A DNA stretch of 64,000 bases from Hondaea fermentalgiana (Eukaryota; Sar; Bigyra; Thraustochytrida; Thraustochytriidae), in the NCBI GenBank assembly GCA_014084085.1, contig NPFB01000047.1:116890-180889 (forward strand), read 5' to 3'. Position 1 is the stretch's first letter. Every line of letters begins with the position of its first letter. Below the pieces are notes generated by a model. It did no database searches. It was not told where the DNA came from and saw only the letters and a list, made by a program, of their open reading frames with translations. This document shows positions 1 through 10,875 of the stretch, piece after piece. Both the position numbers and the translations under genes were made by a program.

Positions 1-870
1 AGAAAGGAAAGAATAGAATGATACGGAGGGCGCGCAACCGCTGGCGCGGCGCGGCGATGCCGGCGCCGAGGTCCCGGCAACCAGTGCAGATGCGACACCT
101 CTCAAGAGCCCGTGACGCGACGCGAGGACGGAACGGGGATTCTAATCCTGCCACCTTGACTGACCAACTGCAAGCAGTGCAGCCTGCTGCCTCGCCCTCT
201 CAGCTCGCAAACAAGAGAAAAGAAGTCGCGTCGATGCCTCTTTCTTTGCCCTCCCTCACAAAGCGCCGCCTGACACCTTCCCAGCCAGCCTGCGATTGAC
301 TGCGGGGCCCTTGACCTTGCGCGCGCAGGCCGCAAGCCGCCCACAGCGCTCCAGCTTGCGCGCAGGCGCGACAGTGGACCAGTAACCGCGAGACCCCGCC
401 TCCACTGGGACGCGGCCTTCGTGCGGCGGCCTCCTCCCGGGGCGGGTGGATTCGTCGGCGGCCCGGTGCCCGCAGCGTGAGAGTGTTTCGTCCGCGCCAT
501 CCAGTGCGCCACTGAGATACTCGCGAAGCTTCCTCGCATGGCAGGCGAGTTTTTTCGCCGGCCGCCAAAGCCTGGCGGCGCGCGCGTCTTCCAGCCAGCC
601 AGCCGCCGGGCCAACCGGCCAGCCGGGGGCCGATCCGCGCCGGAGACGGGGATCGATCCATCGATGGATCGCCAGGGTCGATTGATCGAGCAGGCCGCCT
701 GCGTTCGTTGGCGGCGCCGGTTCGGTCAATGGCACCGGGCTGCACGCAGGCTGCTGCGGCTGCAGGAAGGAGCTGCGTACCTTCTCGGCCTGGCTGGCTG
801 GCAGCCTGGACGGCGGCCAGCGCGCAAGCGTGTTCGTCGCGAGGCGGGCGGGCGGGCGGCCGTCGAGGCG

Positions 871-962
871 ATGCCAGGCCAGGCCAGGCGATGCCAGGCC
901 AGGCTAGGCCAGACCAGGCCAGGCTCAGGACAGCACAGGACAGCACAGGACAGGACAGGAGA
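871..962. repeat. Degenerate AGGCC / GGACA tandem repeat
   Basis: The segment is built of repeated ATGCCAGGCC and AGGCCAGGC units and then turns into repeated GGACAGCACA and GGACA units. It is low-complexity, probably slippage-derived DNA with no coding signal. Confidence 0.8.
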
Positions 963-1119
963 CAAGGTGCTGGCGGCAGTGCCATGCAGTGCAGAGTGCG
1001 CCGGCCATCGGTTAAATGGATCAAATTGTGAACGAATGCGGAGCATATTGGGAAGAAGACTTGCGCCCTGCTTTCGCACTCTGGCCTTTCTTATCAGCCC
1101 TGCTGATCGCAGTCGCTTC

Positions 1120-1150
1120 GTCCATCCATCCATCCATCCATCCGTCCGTC
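1120..1150. repeat. (CCAT)n microsatellite
   Basis: CCAT is repeated about six times and then drifts to CCGT. It lies in the gene-free left flank. Confidence 0.85.
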
Positions 1151-4100
1151 AATGCCGCGCTTTCAAGTTCGTCGCTGGCAGCAACAGGCCACCGGGGTGG
1201 AAAGAAACCTAGTTGACCGCGCTCGGCTTGTTTACACCGGCCAGGTGTGGATAAACATAGGCGGCCTCGCAGCGCATCCTGAGCGCAGGGCAGGCGCAGT
1301 TCTTGCGCCCAAGAGCTCGCGCTCAGTCACCTCGCTCGCGCTCATTCAACTCGCTCGCACTCACTCAACTCGCTCGCGGCCTTGCTGCCTGCCTAGCTGC
1401 TGGCTGCTGCTGCTGGCGGCGGCGGCCTTCCCCACGCTCGGACGAAGCGACGAGGCGGCGGCAGGGGCGCAACGTACCGGCCGCGGCTCCCCACGACGCG
1501 GCGAGGCGACGCGACGCGACGCGAGGCGAGGCGGCAGCGCGGGGAGAGAGGGAGGAGGGGGGAGGGGGGAAGGAGGCCTCGGCGCGAGGTGGCGGCGCGA
1601 GATGGAAGGGGCGAAGAAAGAAAAGCAAGAAAGGAAAGAAAGAAAAGCAAGCGCGAGCCGAATGGACCGACGCCGCCGGCGGCGAGGCTTCGCTGCGAGC
1701 GTAACAAGTCCGGGAAGCTGGCCGCGAGCGCGCGCGAAAAAGCCGAGGAGGTGTTAGTTTTCTCGAGTGATCATGCGCACGGCATCCAGACGCACAGGCT
1801 TGTCTGCCTGCAACAGGCAGACAGTCAGGCAGGCAGGAGGGAGACCTGTGGCAACCAATAGCGCCGCGCGACCCTCTCGGCGCGTTTCTCCTGCTCCAGT
1901 CGAGGAATGCGGCGCACTGCGGGACGCTGCGTATCGCTGCGGGGGGTGACGGATGGGGCGGACGGCGCGACGCGCAGCTTCCTAGCTTCGAGATAGGCCC
2001 CGCAACTTTCTAGCGTGAGGGTAGTAAGGCTTTAAGACCCTACTTATGCCAGTTCGGCCTCATCGGCGTTCTTCGCGCTCCGCCCCCCTCAAAGTCTGCC
2101 CTCGACGTCTGGTCGGAGTCCGAGCCCGCGCCCGCCTGACTCGACTTGACTCTGCGCCCGCCCCAGATTCCCTGCCCGGAGACCGTGCAAACGGACGGCC
2201 GCGGCAGGTCAGCCAGCTAGCCAGCTAGCCAGAGCCTGCCTTGTGCGCGCACTCGCAAGGCTGCAGCGCGGAGGGGAGACTCATTTTCCTTTTTCCCCGG
2301 TCGAGTTGCAGCGGCACGCCTGGCCAACTCGCTCGCTGGCTGCCTGACCGCGAGCGGTTGCGAGGACGGCCCGACGCCTCGCCCTGCTTGTTCCGCTTGT
2401 TCTGCTGGGCGCGGCAGCGCTTGATGTACTGTTAGTTGCATTCGATTTGATTTGATTTGATCTGATTTGATTGGATTCAAAAAATTTTTTAACTGCATCT
2501 TGCTGGCCGGCCTGCCGGCCGCTCCGGCGTTGGCCCCTTGCGGAAAGAAACCAACCAACCAACCAACCAACCCCCATCCTTCGAATCGACTCTACTTGAA
2601 GCCGCGCCGATGCTGCTGCCGATCGGTCGCTTCCTCGCCCATTCGCATTCGCGCATTCGCAGGGAAGGCTGGCAGCTCAAGGCGCGGCGCGGCGCGTCAG
2701 GGGCGATAGATCGAGTCGCGGCGCGTTTCCCAGGCGCAGAGGGAGCGAGAGGCGCCTCGCCGAAGCTGCGAAGAAAGCCGCGCGAAGCTGCGCGTTCGTG
2801 TTCGCTGAGGGGCTGCGCGCCTCCACGGCGCACAGCGGAGAGGGGGAGACTGTGGGGATGGAGAGGATGGAGAAAGGGAGGGGGAGGGCGAGAAGAAGCG
2901 CCGCGGAAGGCGAGGCTCGAGCAAAGAACGGGCTCGAAAAAGGAAGAGGCGGTAAAGAGAGAAAGGAAAAGGCTGCGAGCACGCAGGGCATCCTCGCCGC
3001 GGACCGGGGAAAGAATGAAAGAAAGATCAAGGGAAAAGGAAAGAAGTGAAGAAACTGGGTTTGTGAGAGGAAAATGGAGGAATGAATGAAGATCAAGACT
3101 CTCTCTCTGGACGTGACGACACGGGAGCAGCTTTCGCTCTCTCTCGCTCTTGTTGCGGTATCGGCCAGAGGCATTGCCGGTTCTAGACCTCCCTGCCTGG
3201 AAGCAGCCAGTCGAGGCCGCGTGCACCTGGGTGTCCCGATCGATCGGCGTGATCGGGCCTGTCGCGGCCCGGCCTTGGCGGGCCTTGACGGCGGCGAAAG
3301 AGCCCCGCAAGGGCGGCCTGCGCGAATCCCTAGCGCGCCCTGAGGCCGACGCGCGGCGCAATGAGGAGAGGGGACGAGAGAAGACGGCGAGCGAAACCGG
3401 GAAAGGAGGCACGCACGCATGAAGGAAGGAACGAAGGAAGGCGCTGCGCAGCACGGTCTCGGCGAAATCCAAACCCTCTGCCCCGCACCTGTGCGCGCGC
3501 TTGCTCCGGCCGCCCCCCTCCCGCAGCTGGAGATGCCTCGGCCAGGTGCGCCTGCAGTGCAGCCCGCCCTGCGGCGGCCGCTTCCCCGCCTCGGCGCGGG
3601 CTGCGGGCAGACAGCGGTCGGCCTCTGAATACCTCCCCGGCGCCGCCTGTCCCCACTGCGGCCCCTGATCGAGCCGCCCGACACTGCCAGCCAGCCCCGG
3701 CGGCCAGATGGAAGAATCCGCGGCGCGAAGGGGCCTGGCCCCCGAGTGCGGGGGCTGTGTCAGCTGCGGATTATGGAGGCGCCCCCGTGCCCTTCCCTCC
3801 ACTGTGGGATCTGCCGTCCCCTCTCTTGGCGTGCGCCAGCCAGCTCACCCGGACGGGGCTGCGCGGGCCGGATGCGGGACTGGGGGGAGGCTGGCGGACG
3901 CGCGACTGTGGGACCGGAAGCCGGCCGCGCGCAGAGTGGGCATTGACGAGAGGGGAGGTCCGGGGGAGAAGAGGAATGAAGGGGCGGCGTGAGAGGGGCG
4001 CGGCTGCGGGGACCCCAGAGGGGGAGAGGGGGAATGTGAGGGGCAAGGTGGGCGGGGCAGAGAGTCGCGGCCGAGTCGAGTCGAGTTGAGACGGGCGAGG

Positions 4101-4399
4101 CGAGGCGAGGCGACGAGTCGCAGGCCGCCCGAGGCTCCGGTCAGGAGACCCGGGAAGGCAAAACCGCAACTCGGCGCACCCGAAGGCTCGCAAGCTCGCA
4201 AGGTGCCGGCAGTGCAAGCTCAGCACAAGAGCAAGCAAGAAGCAAGCAGGGCCAGGCCAAGCAAGCCAGGCAGGCAGCTCAGGTCGTAGCGACAGCGGAG
4301 CGGAGGAGCGACTCGCTGCTCGGCAGCGCAGGCAAGACGGCGACGCAGTTTCTGCAGCAGGAGCAGCAGCAGCAGAGGCTGCAAGACCTCTCGGGCGCG

Positions 4400-5497
4400 A
4401 TGGGGTACTACTCGTGGCCAGTCCTCGGCTGGAACACAGTGCCGCAGGTCTTCTCCGGGGATGCCCAGAACGTGAACCAGGCCCCCTCGTACCTTGGCCA
4501 GCACTCAAATGGTACCGAGGCGCCCCAGATCAACCTGCAGAACCACCATCAGCAGCAGCAGCAGAACATCCAGCAGCAGCAGCCGCAGCAGCAGCAGCAG
4601 CAGCAGCAGCAATTGTACATGCCCCAGCAGCAGCAGTCCACGCAGACACCGCAGCATGAAATGTCATCGCCGCGCTCCCCCCACGTCCACCCGTCCAACA
4701 AGTCTGATGAGGGCGAGGCGCTCGAGGCACTTGGCTCTCTCCTTCGTAGACCCAACAACAACAACAACAACAATGTGACTGCCACCAACAACAACGGTAG
4801 CAGCAATAACAACAACTTCGATGACGCCAAGTCGTCCTCGAACAGGCTGCTTAACGCACTCAAGAGTCTCGACAGCCCCACCTGGAACCAACAGCACTAC
4901 CAGCAGCAACCCCAGTCCACCTTTACGCTGCAGCCTTCGTTTGATTCCAACATCAAGCAGCAGCAGCAGCAGCAGACCATCCCTGCCGTGCCCAGTCTCA
5001 CCAGCAGCACCAACTTTAACGGCAACGTCGACTCCCAGCAGCAGGACTACTCCAAGAAACGCCGCGCATCCCAGCAGAGTCTCGCCGCGCTTCACCAGTC
5101 CATCCTCATGGACACAAACGTGGAAGACCTCAAAATGGTCAAGCCCACGAGCTCCAAGTACCGAGGCGTCTCCTGGCACTCGCGCGCAAAGACATGGACT
5201 GCTCGCGTCTGGAATGCCGCCGAGAATAAGAGCATCCACCTCGGTGTTTTCAACACGGAACTCCGTGCCGCGCTCGCCTTCGACCTCAAGGCCCGCGAAC
5301 TTTTTGGCCGCAAATTCAAGGGATTCAACTTTCCCTGCTCCAAGGAACGCGTTGCGCTTATTCGCACCCTCGCGCAAGAGGACGCTCTCCCCTCGAGTGA
5401 CGAAGTCAAGGAGGTCCTCAACGACCCCGAGGTCTCCATCCAGAAGCTGGCCAAGTCCACGGACAACCGCGCCACCAAGAAGCGGCGCCAAAGCTAA
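4400..5497 (+). CDS. AP2/ERF-domain putative transcription factor, Gln/Asn-rich
   Basis: Predicted 365-residue nuclear DNA-binding protein. The first two thirds are low-complexity, with long Gln tracts from CAG repeats (about residues 50-85 and 190-200) and Asn tracts near 115-140. A single AP2/ERF domain spans about residues 251-312, recognisable from SKYRGVSWH, a central WTARVW and the closing HLGVF...AALAFDLKA and KGFNFP. AP2 domains are three-strand/helix DNA-binding modules, best known from plants but also present in other protists. ATG 4400 is the first in-frame ATG after a stop at 4037-4039. The frame is open and Gln-rich just upstream (4322-4399), so an upstream exon or longer N terminus is possible. 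Target genes cannot be inferred. Confidence 0.88.
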   Translation: MGYYSWPVLGWNTVPQVFSGDAQNVNQAPSYLGQHSNGTEAPQINLQNHHQQQQQNIQQQQPQQQQQQQQQLYMPQQQQSTQTPQHEMSSPRSPHVHPSNKSDEGEALEALGSLLRRPNNNNNNNVTATNNNGSSNNNNFDDAKSSSNRLLNALKSLDSPTWNQQHYQQQPQSTFTLQPSFDSNIKQQQQQQTIPAVPSLTSSTNFNGNVDSQQQDYSKKRRASQQSLAALHQSILMDTNVEDLKMVKPTSSKYRGVSWHSRAKTWTARVWNAAENKSIHLGVFNTELRAALAFDLKARELFGRKFKGFNFPCSKERVALIRTLAQEDALPSSDEVKEVLNDPEVSIQKLAKSTDNRATKKRRQS

Positions 5498-6309
5498 GCC
5501 CGTGCTGCATTGCATCCTCGATGCAATTCTATCACATACTTTACCCGACCTCCCTCTTCACAAACCCCCACCCTCCCCCATTTGTTTTGGCAGCAACCCC
5601 CAATATGCGCATTAAAGGGCATCACATGCGCTCAAGTGGGTTCCCTAAGCGTCAATCCTTAATGGCAGCCGCCATTCTGACTCCTTTGACCCTGACCTTA
5701 CTTCGTTTTACGCTCACACGCTCGTCGTCTCCATTTCTTCCTTTCCTCCTTTTTGGTGTGTTTATAGTACCCGGTACGGATGATTCCCGCCCGCCCTTCC
5801 ATTTGTGACAAAGCTCAAATTTTGATCTCATTCTGTTTCATTCCATTCTCCTCTCCTTGCGTAACGCACCCTGTTCATGACATGGCCCTGCCAGATTAAT
5901 TCTTTCATCCTCTCGCCGAGCAAAGTCTATTTTAGTGATGATGGTCTCTAAGCATAGCTCTCAAACAAGGAAGCCACAAGAACAGCAAAGCGAAACGAAA
6001 CGACGCCGTAAGAAAGTTTAAAAAATTGAAAAGGAGCAAAATTCTAGCCTTGGACGTGCGAAAGCTGCAGTGATATTTAAGAAAGACGCCGCATTCTGGC
6101 AGCCAACGAAAAATCTCCAGAATGAATGAAAGGGAACAATCATCAGTATTTGACTCTACTTCTCTGCAGAAAAGAACCAAACAAATCCACCTGGTTGTTT
6201 TCCTCACAAGAGAGAGAGAGCAGCAACAGCGTCGTCGTCGTCATCGACAATATCACCAATTTCACAATCTTCATAATCTTCACCACCATTACCTCCATCA
6301 CCATCATCA
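5498..6309. other. Convergent 3' spacer
   Basis: AT-richer spacer between the 3' ends of the AP2 gene and the next minus-strand gene. Frames inside are short and show no domain. It probably holds both 3' UTRs and transcription ends; a CATCAC/CACCAT-rich run sits near 6240-6330. Confidence 0.55.
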
Positions 6310-7329
6310 TCACGTGGTTGACGACCACCACACCGACAGATTCTGTACGCAAGTAGGAAGTGGACCCGTCACTACGCGAAGGGCTACTCGATCTGCACAT
6401 GGAACAGATGCAAGGCCTCGGTGTGCTTGCTGTATTCCAGACAGCAGCTGCGTATGGCCCGGTAACGCGTACACCTCGAGACTTAGGGGATTCCCGTACT
6501 CGAGTTTCCCCGCAAATTCACTAGCCTCCATCTTGAGCTTGGCATCACGAACCACATCAACCTTGGCCCGGACGGGTCGCACGCTCCTTGTTCCAGTCTC
6601 CATTGCCAACAAGGCCGTGGCATCACAATGCGCAGGTACAAACCAACAATGGCTCATGTCTTGACCCGACTTGCTGCCAATGCTCGATGCATGGGCATGC
6701 TCCTTCTTGATACTAAAAGTCAGATTCGCACTCCGTCGCGAAAACGCTTCGCCATAAAAGGATGGACCAGAATGCCGGGCTCCCCTCTCGCCCACTTGTG
6801 GCCAGAATCGCTGTAATACTTCATGTATCTCACGCGTTAAGAGCATCGATGCTGAAACAGCTTGAGAGCATGAGATCTCAACAGACGAAAGCGAGAGCTC
6901 CGCTCGCTGGATCGTCGCTGTGGCCGCTTCGACGGTCGGCACAGCCAGGTTACCTCCCTGGTGCTCTCGCGCGGCCTCGCGCGTTGCCGAATGCCCAAGA
7001 AACGCTGCAATCATCAAGCAGATGCCTAGCACGAAGAATCCAATGTCCACTTCGCTCCACCTTGCATCCGAGCTTCCTGCGCTAACCTCGCTCTTTTCTG
7101 CAAAGGTCTGCGCTGCGTTTCGACTCTTGCTCGACGCGCTTTCATTTTCTGTTGGGCTCCCAGCACCTGCAGTCCTCGACGTCGCTGCCGCCAATGTGAC
7201 TCCCGCTTCTGCAACAGAGCGTGTTGCGCTCCTGCTCCTGCTCCTTCTCCGCGTGCTCCCAGCTACTTCGTTCAGCGATGCCGTCGAAGTCGCCGAGGGC
7301 ACCCTCACCGCGGCCGTTGTCGTTGTTGT

Positions 7330-7361
<32 letters not shown>

Positions 7362-7551
7362 GCGTCGTTCCTGACGTTGTCGCCGTGGTCCGACGCTGCG
7401 ACCGGGACCGTTGCCGCCGCGCGCGGGGAGCCACCGCTGCCTTCTTCTCCCGCGACCTTGCCCCCCTTTCGCCCGGCTCCGGAGCGCCCGTGTCACCCGC
7501 TCGCGCCGCGCGAGGGCCCGTCCTGCGCGCCGCGCTCGACCGCGTCTTCAT
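6310..7551 (-). CDS. Single-pass membrane protein of unknown function
   Basis: Predicted 413-residue protein from the first in-frame ATG (7549-7551); the frame is open a little further but only from a TTG. The N-terminal part is basic and Ser/Arg/Thr-rich, with a run of about 15 Thr encoded by a GTT/GTC repeat on the plus strand (7316-7362). One clear membrane span lies at about residues 171-188 (IGFFVLGICLMIAAFLG). The following roughly 225 residues contain several cysteines and an NLT sequon, so they may face the lumen or outside. I recognise no family. The arrangement fits a type II membrane or nuclear-envelope protein, but that is only a topology guess. Confidence 0.6.
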
Positions 7552-8762
7552 CTCAATCGATGATCGCCCATACACATTTAGTTGCCCCTCCTTCTTTTTA
7601 CTTTCACCTTCAACACTTTTCGAGGCAAGAATTGGGCGCAACCCATTTTAGCACAACCCCTTTTCAAAGCCGGCCACGGATTCAGCCCACACCGCTCCCA
7701 CATGTACCTTCACAAAAGGGGCCGAAGCCTTTTTAGCCCAGCAAGACCTGACCAGTGGACCCTCCCGCAAGGGGCCACAGCGCTGTGGAGGGAGCTCCGC
7801 TGTCGACTATATAATGCAGGTGAGTTGCCCGCAGTAGGGCCCGCAGAAGGTTCCGCCCCTTGCAAACGCCTCCGAACACCTCCCAGCTCGTGACGCGCGA
7901 GGAGGCCCTCGCGACAAAGGCCTCCGCGGCAGATGAGACCACAAGTCCTGTGAAGCGCGGCAGGCGCTTGCGACGGACCACCGATCGACCTCCATCGGGG
8001 CCAAAGTCGGGAAGAAAGGGAGGATGGGAGGATGATGGGAATGGGCGGCGGGAAGGATGACCCTTTACAGGAGGCATCTCCGGGGTGGGCGTAATCTCCA
8101 TCATGACACCTATCTTCAAGGAGACATTGGTTTCAGTCTCACTTGTGAAGCGTCGAAAGCCTTGGAACGGTGAGGCGCACCCTCAGACGCATTTGGCCTG
8201 CTGCTGCGAGCGTGCATGCTGATATGCACGCACGCCCTTCCAAAGGCAATGACATGGAGGGAGGGAGTAAGGGAGGTGAAAAACTCACTTTGTAACTCAG
8301 ATTTTTCTTTCCCTGCCCTGCATCATAGTTGGACCAGATATATGTAAGCGAAGATGACTTGGCACCCTGTAGCACACAAGCCAGGCAGCGTTTGTAGAGG
8401 TCGTGAATTACTGGCTCATCTCGTCTCGTGCTCTTCGCGAAAATAGATGCCTTGTCTGTTGTTCTATGTCGCTCAAATCTGTGTTTCGACTCAACCAGTA
8501 GATGTTTTCAAACAATCAGCTCTCTTCTTGCCTTTCATATGTTAAAGTTACATTCCCGGCTGCTGTTGCCTCCCAGGGGACTAGAACCTAGATGGCGTCA
8601 CACCAAGCTTCGGAACGAATGCGCTCCGTCGACAAAAGTATAGAGTATTTGGTCTCTCCGAATAGCTCAAAGATCGCACTCGCCGAAAATGTTATAAAAT
8701 AAACAATAAGTCTCACGAGCATGCAAAGAGAATCTGACCAGTTCAGGCTTCCAGAACCCTCT
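7552..8762. other. Spacer between two minus-strand genes
   Basis: About 1.2 kb with no supported gene. It should contain the promoter of the 6310-7551 gene and the 3' end of the 8763-9515 gene. TATATAAT at 7808-7815, about 260 bp upstream of that ATG, is the only TATA-like element that stands out. Confidence 0.5.
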
Positions 8763-9515
8763 TCAGGCCAGCAGCGCACGCGAAAAGAGCACCATGCTCG
8801 CTCCAATCAGGTAATGAAACCAATTCTCACGACGCACACCGAGTAAACAGCGGTGTCGATCATTCCCAACGAGCAAGCCGGCCGTAGCAAAGGTTGCAAC
8901 GGCTGCGAGCGCTTCCTTATTGTCGAGACCCTCGGCGTACAGCACGCAGCCGAGCGAGGCAACACCCACGAGGATCTTATACACTTCTTGCATGACGGGC
9001 GAGACCGAAGGCAGCCTGCTTGCGACAGCACCAAGAGTGACTCCCGATGCAAGGTCAAAGGGAAAGCCTACATCCTCTGGAGGGCCTAGGATCGCAGGCC
9101 AGAGCCCGCGAGAGCGCGCGAACCCGAGACCTAGCATGGGAATCCCCACGCGTCCTGCGAACTCGGCCCACAAGGAGTTTGCCTCTGCGAGCGTCCGCGG
9201 CGCGAGGCCGAACCGCAACGTGCCAATCGTGGACGCCAGCGCCACGACGCCCATGCCCATGGCCACATCGACGCGGCCCTTGTCGAAGCTCGCCTTGGCA
9301 GCGTACCAGCAGCACGCCGCGTTCACGCCGTCTGAGACGGCAATGCTCGGATACCTCTGCACATCCGCGACCACGCGTCGAGGCGTACGGCCATCGTCCC
9401 CGCGGCCAGCGTCCCCGCCCCCGCCGCGCCCCTGCGCCGCGCCCTGCGCCGCGCCTTGGCCCTGCTGGCCCTTCTCCGGGCCTCCTCGCCTGCGCTGCCG
9501 CGTCTGGCCGCTCAT
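8763..9515 (-). CDS. Small polytopic membrane protein, unknown family
   Basis: Predicted 250 residues from the ATG at 9513-9515. A further in-frame ATG at 9711-9713 would add 66 Arg/Ala-rich residues that look like GC-rich upstream sequence, though a targeting peptide cannot be excluded. After a Gly/Arg/Gln-rich N terminus, the protein has four to six hydrophobic stretches, including VDVAMGMGVVALASTIGTL, a segment around GVTLGAVAS, YKILVGVASLGCVLY, LAAVATFATAGLLVG and the extreme C-terminal YLIGASMVLFSRALLA. I recognise no conserved catalytic motif or family. Confidence 0.6.
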   Translation of the reverse strand: MSGQTRQRRRGGPEKGQQGQGAAQGAAQGRGGGGDAGRGDDGRTPRRVVADVQRYPSIAVSDGVNAACCWYAAKASFDKGRVDVAMGMGVVALASTIGTLRFGLAPRTLAEANSLWAEFAGRVGIPMLGLGFARSRGLWPAILGPPEDVGFPFDLASGVTLGAVASRLPSVSPVMQEVYKILVGVASLGCVLYAEGLDNKEALAAVATFATAGLLVGNDRHRCLLGVRRENWFHYLIGASMVLFSRALLA

Positions 9516-9764
9516 GCTCGCCCGGAGCGCCGCGCGCCGCCGCGGACTCCGCTTTCTGTGCACAATCCGCGCCTCGACGACCCCGCCCGCCCGCCTGCCC
9601 CGCGCTCGCTGCGCGCGCGCCCGCAGACTGGCGGCACACCGCGCCTGCGTGGCCAAGATCGGGTCTCTCCCGTTGCGTTGCAGCTCTGCCGCGTGCCATG
9701 TCAAGCCTTGCATGCCATGGGCGGGCGGGGGGGGGGGGCAGCCATTCCATGGTCACGCCGTCGC

Positions 9765-9811
9765 CATGCTTGCATGCATGCACGCGGCATGCATGCATGC
9801 ATGCATGCTTG
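9765..9811. repeat. (ATGC)n palindromic repeat
   Basis: Repeats of ATGC/GCAT, self-complementary and so able to form cruciforms, directly after a run of 12 or more G (9722-9738). It is non-coding and lies in the divergent spacer. Confidence 0.85.
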
Positions 9812-10071
9812 CGTTGCCGCGCCATGCCGCGTCGAGTCAGCTCCATCTCTACGCTCACACGCTGCAGCTGCGTGAGCCCTGCCGCCATCCTCGCTCGTCG
9901 AGCAATCGAGCAATCGCCCGCGCCTCGCGCGCATCGACCATGGCGAGCGCGCCACGGGGCCTAGAAGACATCCGTTCGCAAAAGAAGACACTGCCAGCCA
10001 CCGATGCGCGCGCTGCGGCCCGGAGCGCCCGCCAAGCTCGCCAGCGAAGCTGGCCCCCTCTCCCGCTTGCC

Positions 10072-10111
10072 CGCCAAACTCGCGCTTTGCTCGCCAAACT
10101 CGCGCTTTGCT
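10072..10111. repeat. 20-bp tandem duplication
   Basis: The unit CGCCAAACTCGCGCTTTGCT occurs twice head to tail. A similar but diverged CGCCAAGCTCGCC precedes it. Confidence 0.8.
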
Positions 10112-10875
10112 CGCTCGCGCACGACCCTCTCGCGCGCGAAGGGGGGGGGATGGCGAGGACGAGATAACCCCGCCGGCCGCGCGTTGTACCCCCGGCCACG
10201 AGGGGGACATTGGAGTTCGATCGTGGGAGATCCCGCGCTGGCCACTGGCTGCTGCAACGAAGACAACATTCACGCGCCGCACGCGAGACGGCGAGCCGGG
10301 CCCTGCTCCGGCCGCCGCTGCGCGCGGGCCGGGGCGCAGCGACGGCCTGTGCTCGACATGTCATTGTTGGCCGCGCCGCGCCTCGCCTCCAGCGAGCCCT
10401 CTTGCCCGGCAAGCGCGAACGCGCCAATTGCGGCGGGCCCTGCTCGTGCGACCGCGGTCATAACATTGTAACGCGGCGCGTCCGTTCCCTTCGCCGTCAC
10501 AACAAGAGCACTGTCTCCGTGCTGGTGCGATGCCAGCCAGGGCCTCATCAAAGGTCGTCACCTTGAGCGCGGTCGATCAAGAAGATCCGCGGCGGCCTCG
10601 CGGGCAGACCGGAGTCATCCAGCCGTCCCGAGGCGCGCTCGGCCGGCGGCGAGCGCGGGGCGCGCGGGCGCGCGGGGCGCGCGGGGCGGGCGCGCGGGGC
10701 GTGGGGAGCCACGGCCGCGCGTGCGTCGGAGGGCGCCGCAGCGGGAACGACGACACTATCATTCTTTGAGGGCGCGGACGCGCCAGAGGAAAAGATCAAG
10801 CTCGAGACGCCCGTTTGGACCGCGCGCGCCGCAGAGGCCGCCTCGAGCGCGCCTGAGAACGAGAGCGCCGTCTGC

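Larger units (their letters stand above)
1..4399. other. Gene-free GC-rich spacer upstream of AP2 gene
   Basis: I find no convincing gene here. Long open frames exist on both strands, but they are Arg/Pro/Ala-rich, mutually overlapping and lack any recognisable domain, as expected from random open frames in very GC-rich DNA. The stretch holds several simple and tandem repeats (listed separately), purine-rich runs around 1540-1660 and 2840-3050, and GATTT repeats near 2440-2475. The part next to 4400 probably contains the AP2 gene promoter and 5' UTR. Confidence 0.6.
9516..10875. other. Divergent spacer, repeat-rich
   Basis: Shared 5' region of the membrane-protein gene (left) and the zinc-finger gene (right). 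It contains a G-run (9722-9738), an ATGC repeat (9765-9811) and a 20-bp tandem duplication (10072-10111). Competing frames in all directions are Arg/Ala-rich and without domains. The part from 10567 is open in the frame of the zinc-finger gene and may include upstream coding sequence. Confidence 0.5.

Noticed and set aside
2489..3802. 437-codon minus-strand open frame in the left flank
   Set aside because: No domain, biased Arg/Ser/Pro composition, overlaps other equally long frames and crosses simple repeats.
8560..8640. Possible tRNA because of a GGACTAGAACC box
   Set aside because: The T-arm does not pair and no acceptor or anticodon stem can be drawn on either strand.
9516..9713. 66-residue extension of the small membrane protein
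   Set aside because: Arg/Ala-rich sequence typical of the flanking GC-rich DNA; not fully excluded as a targeting peptide.
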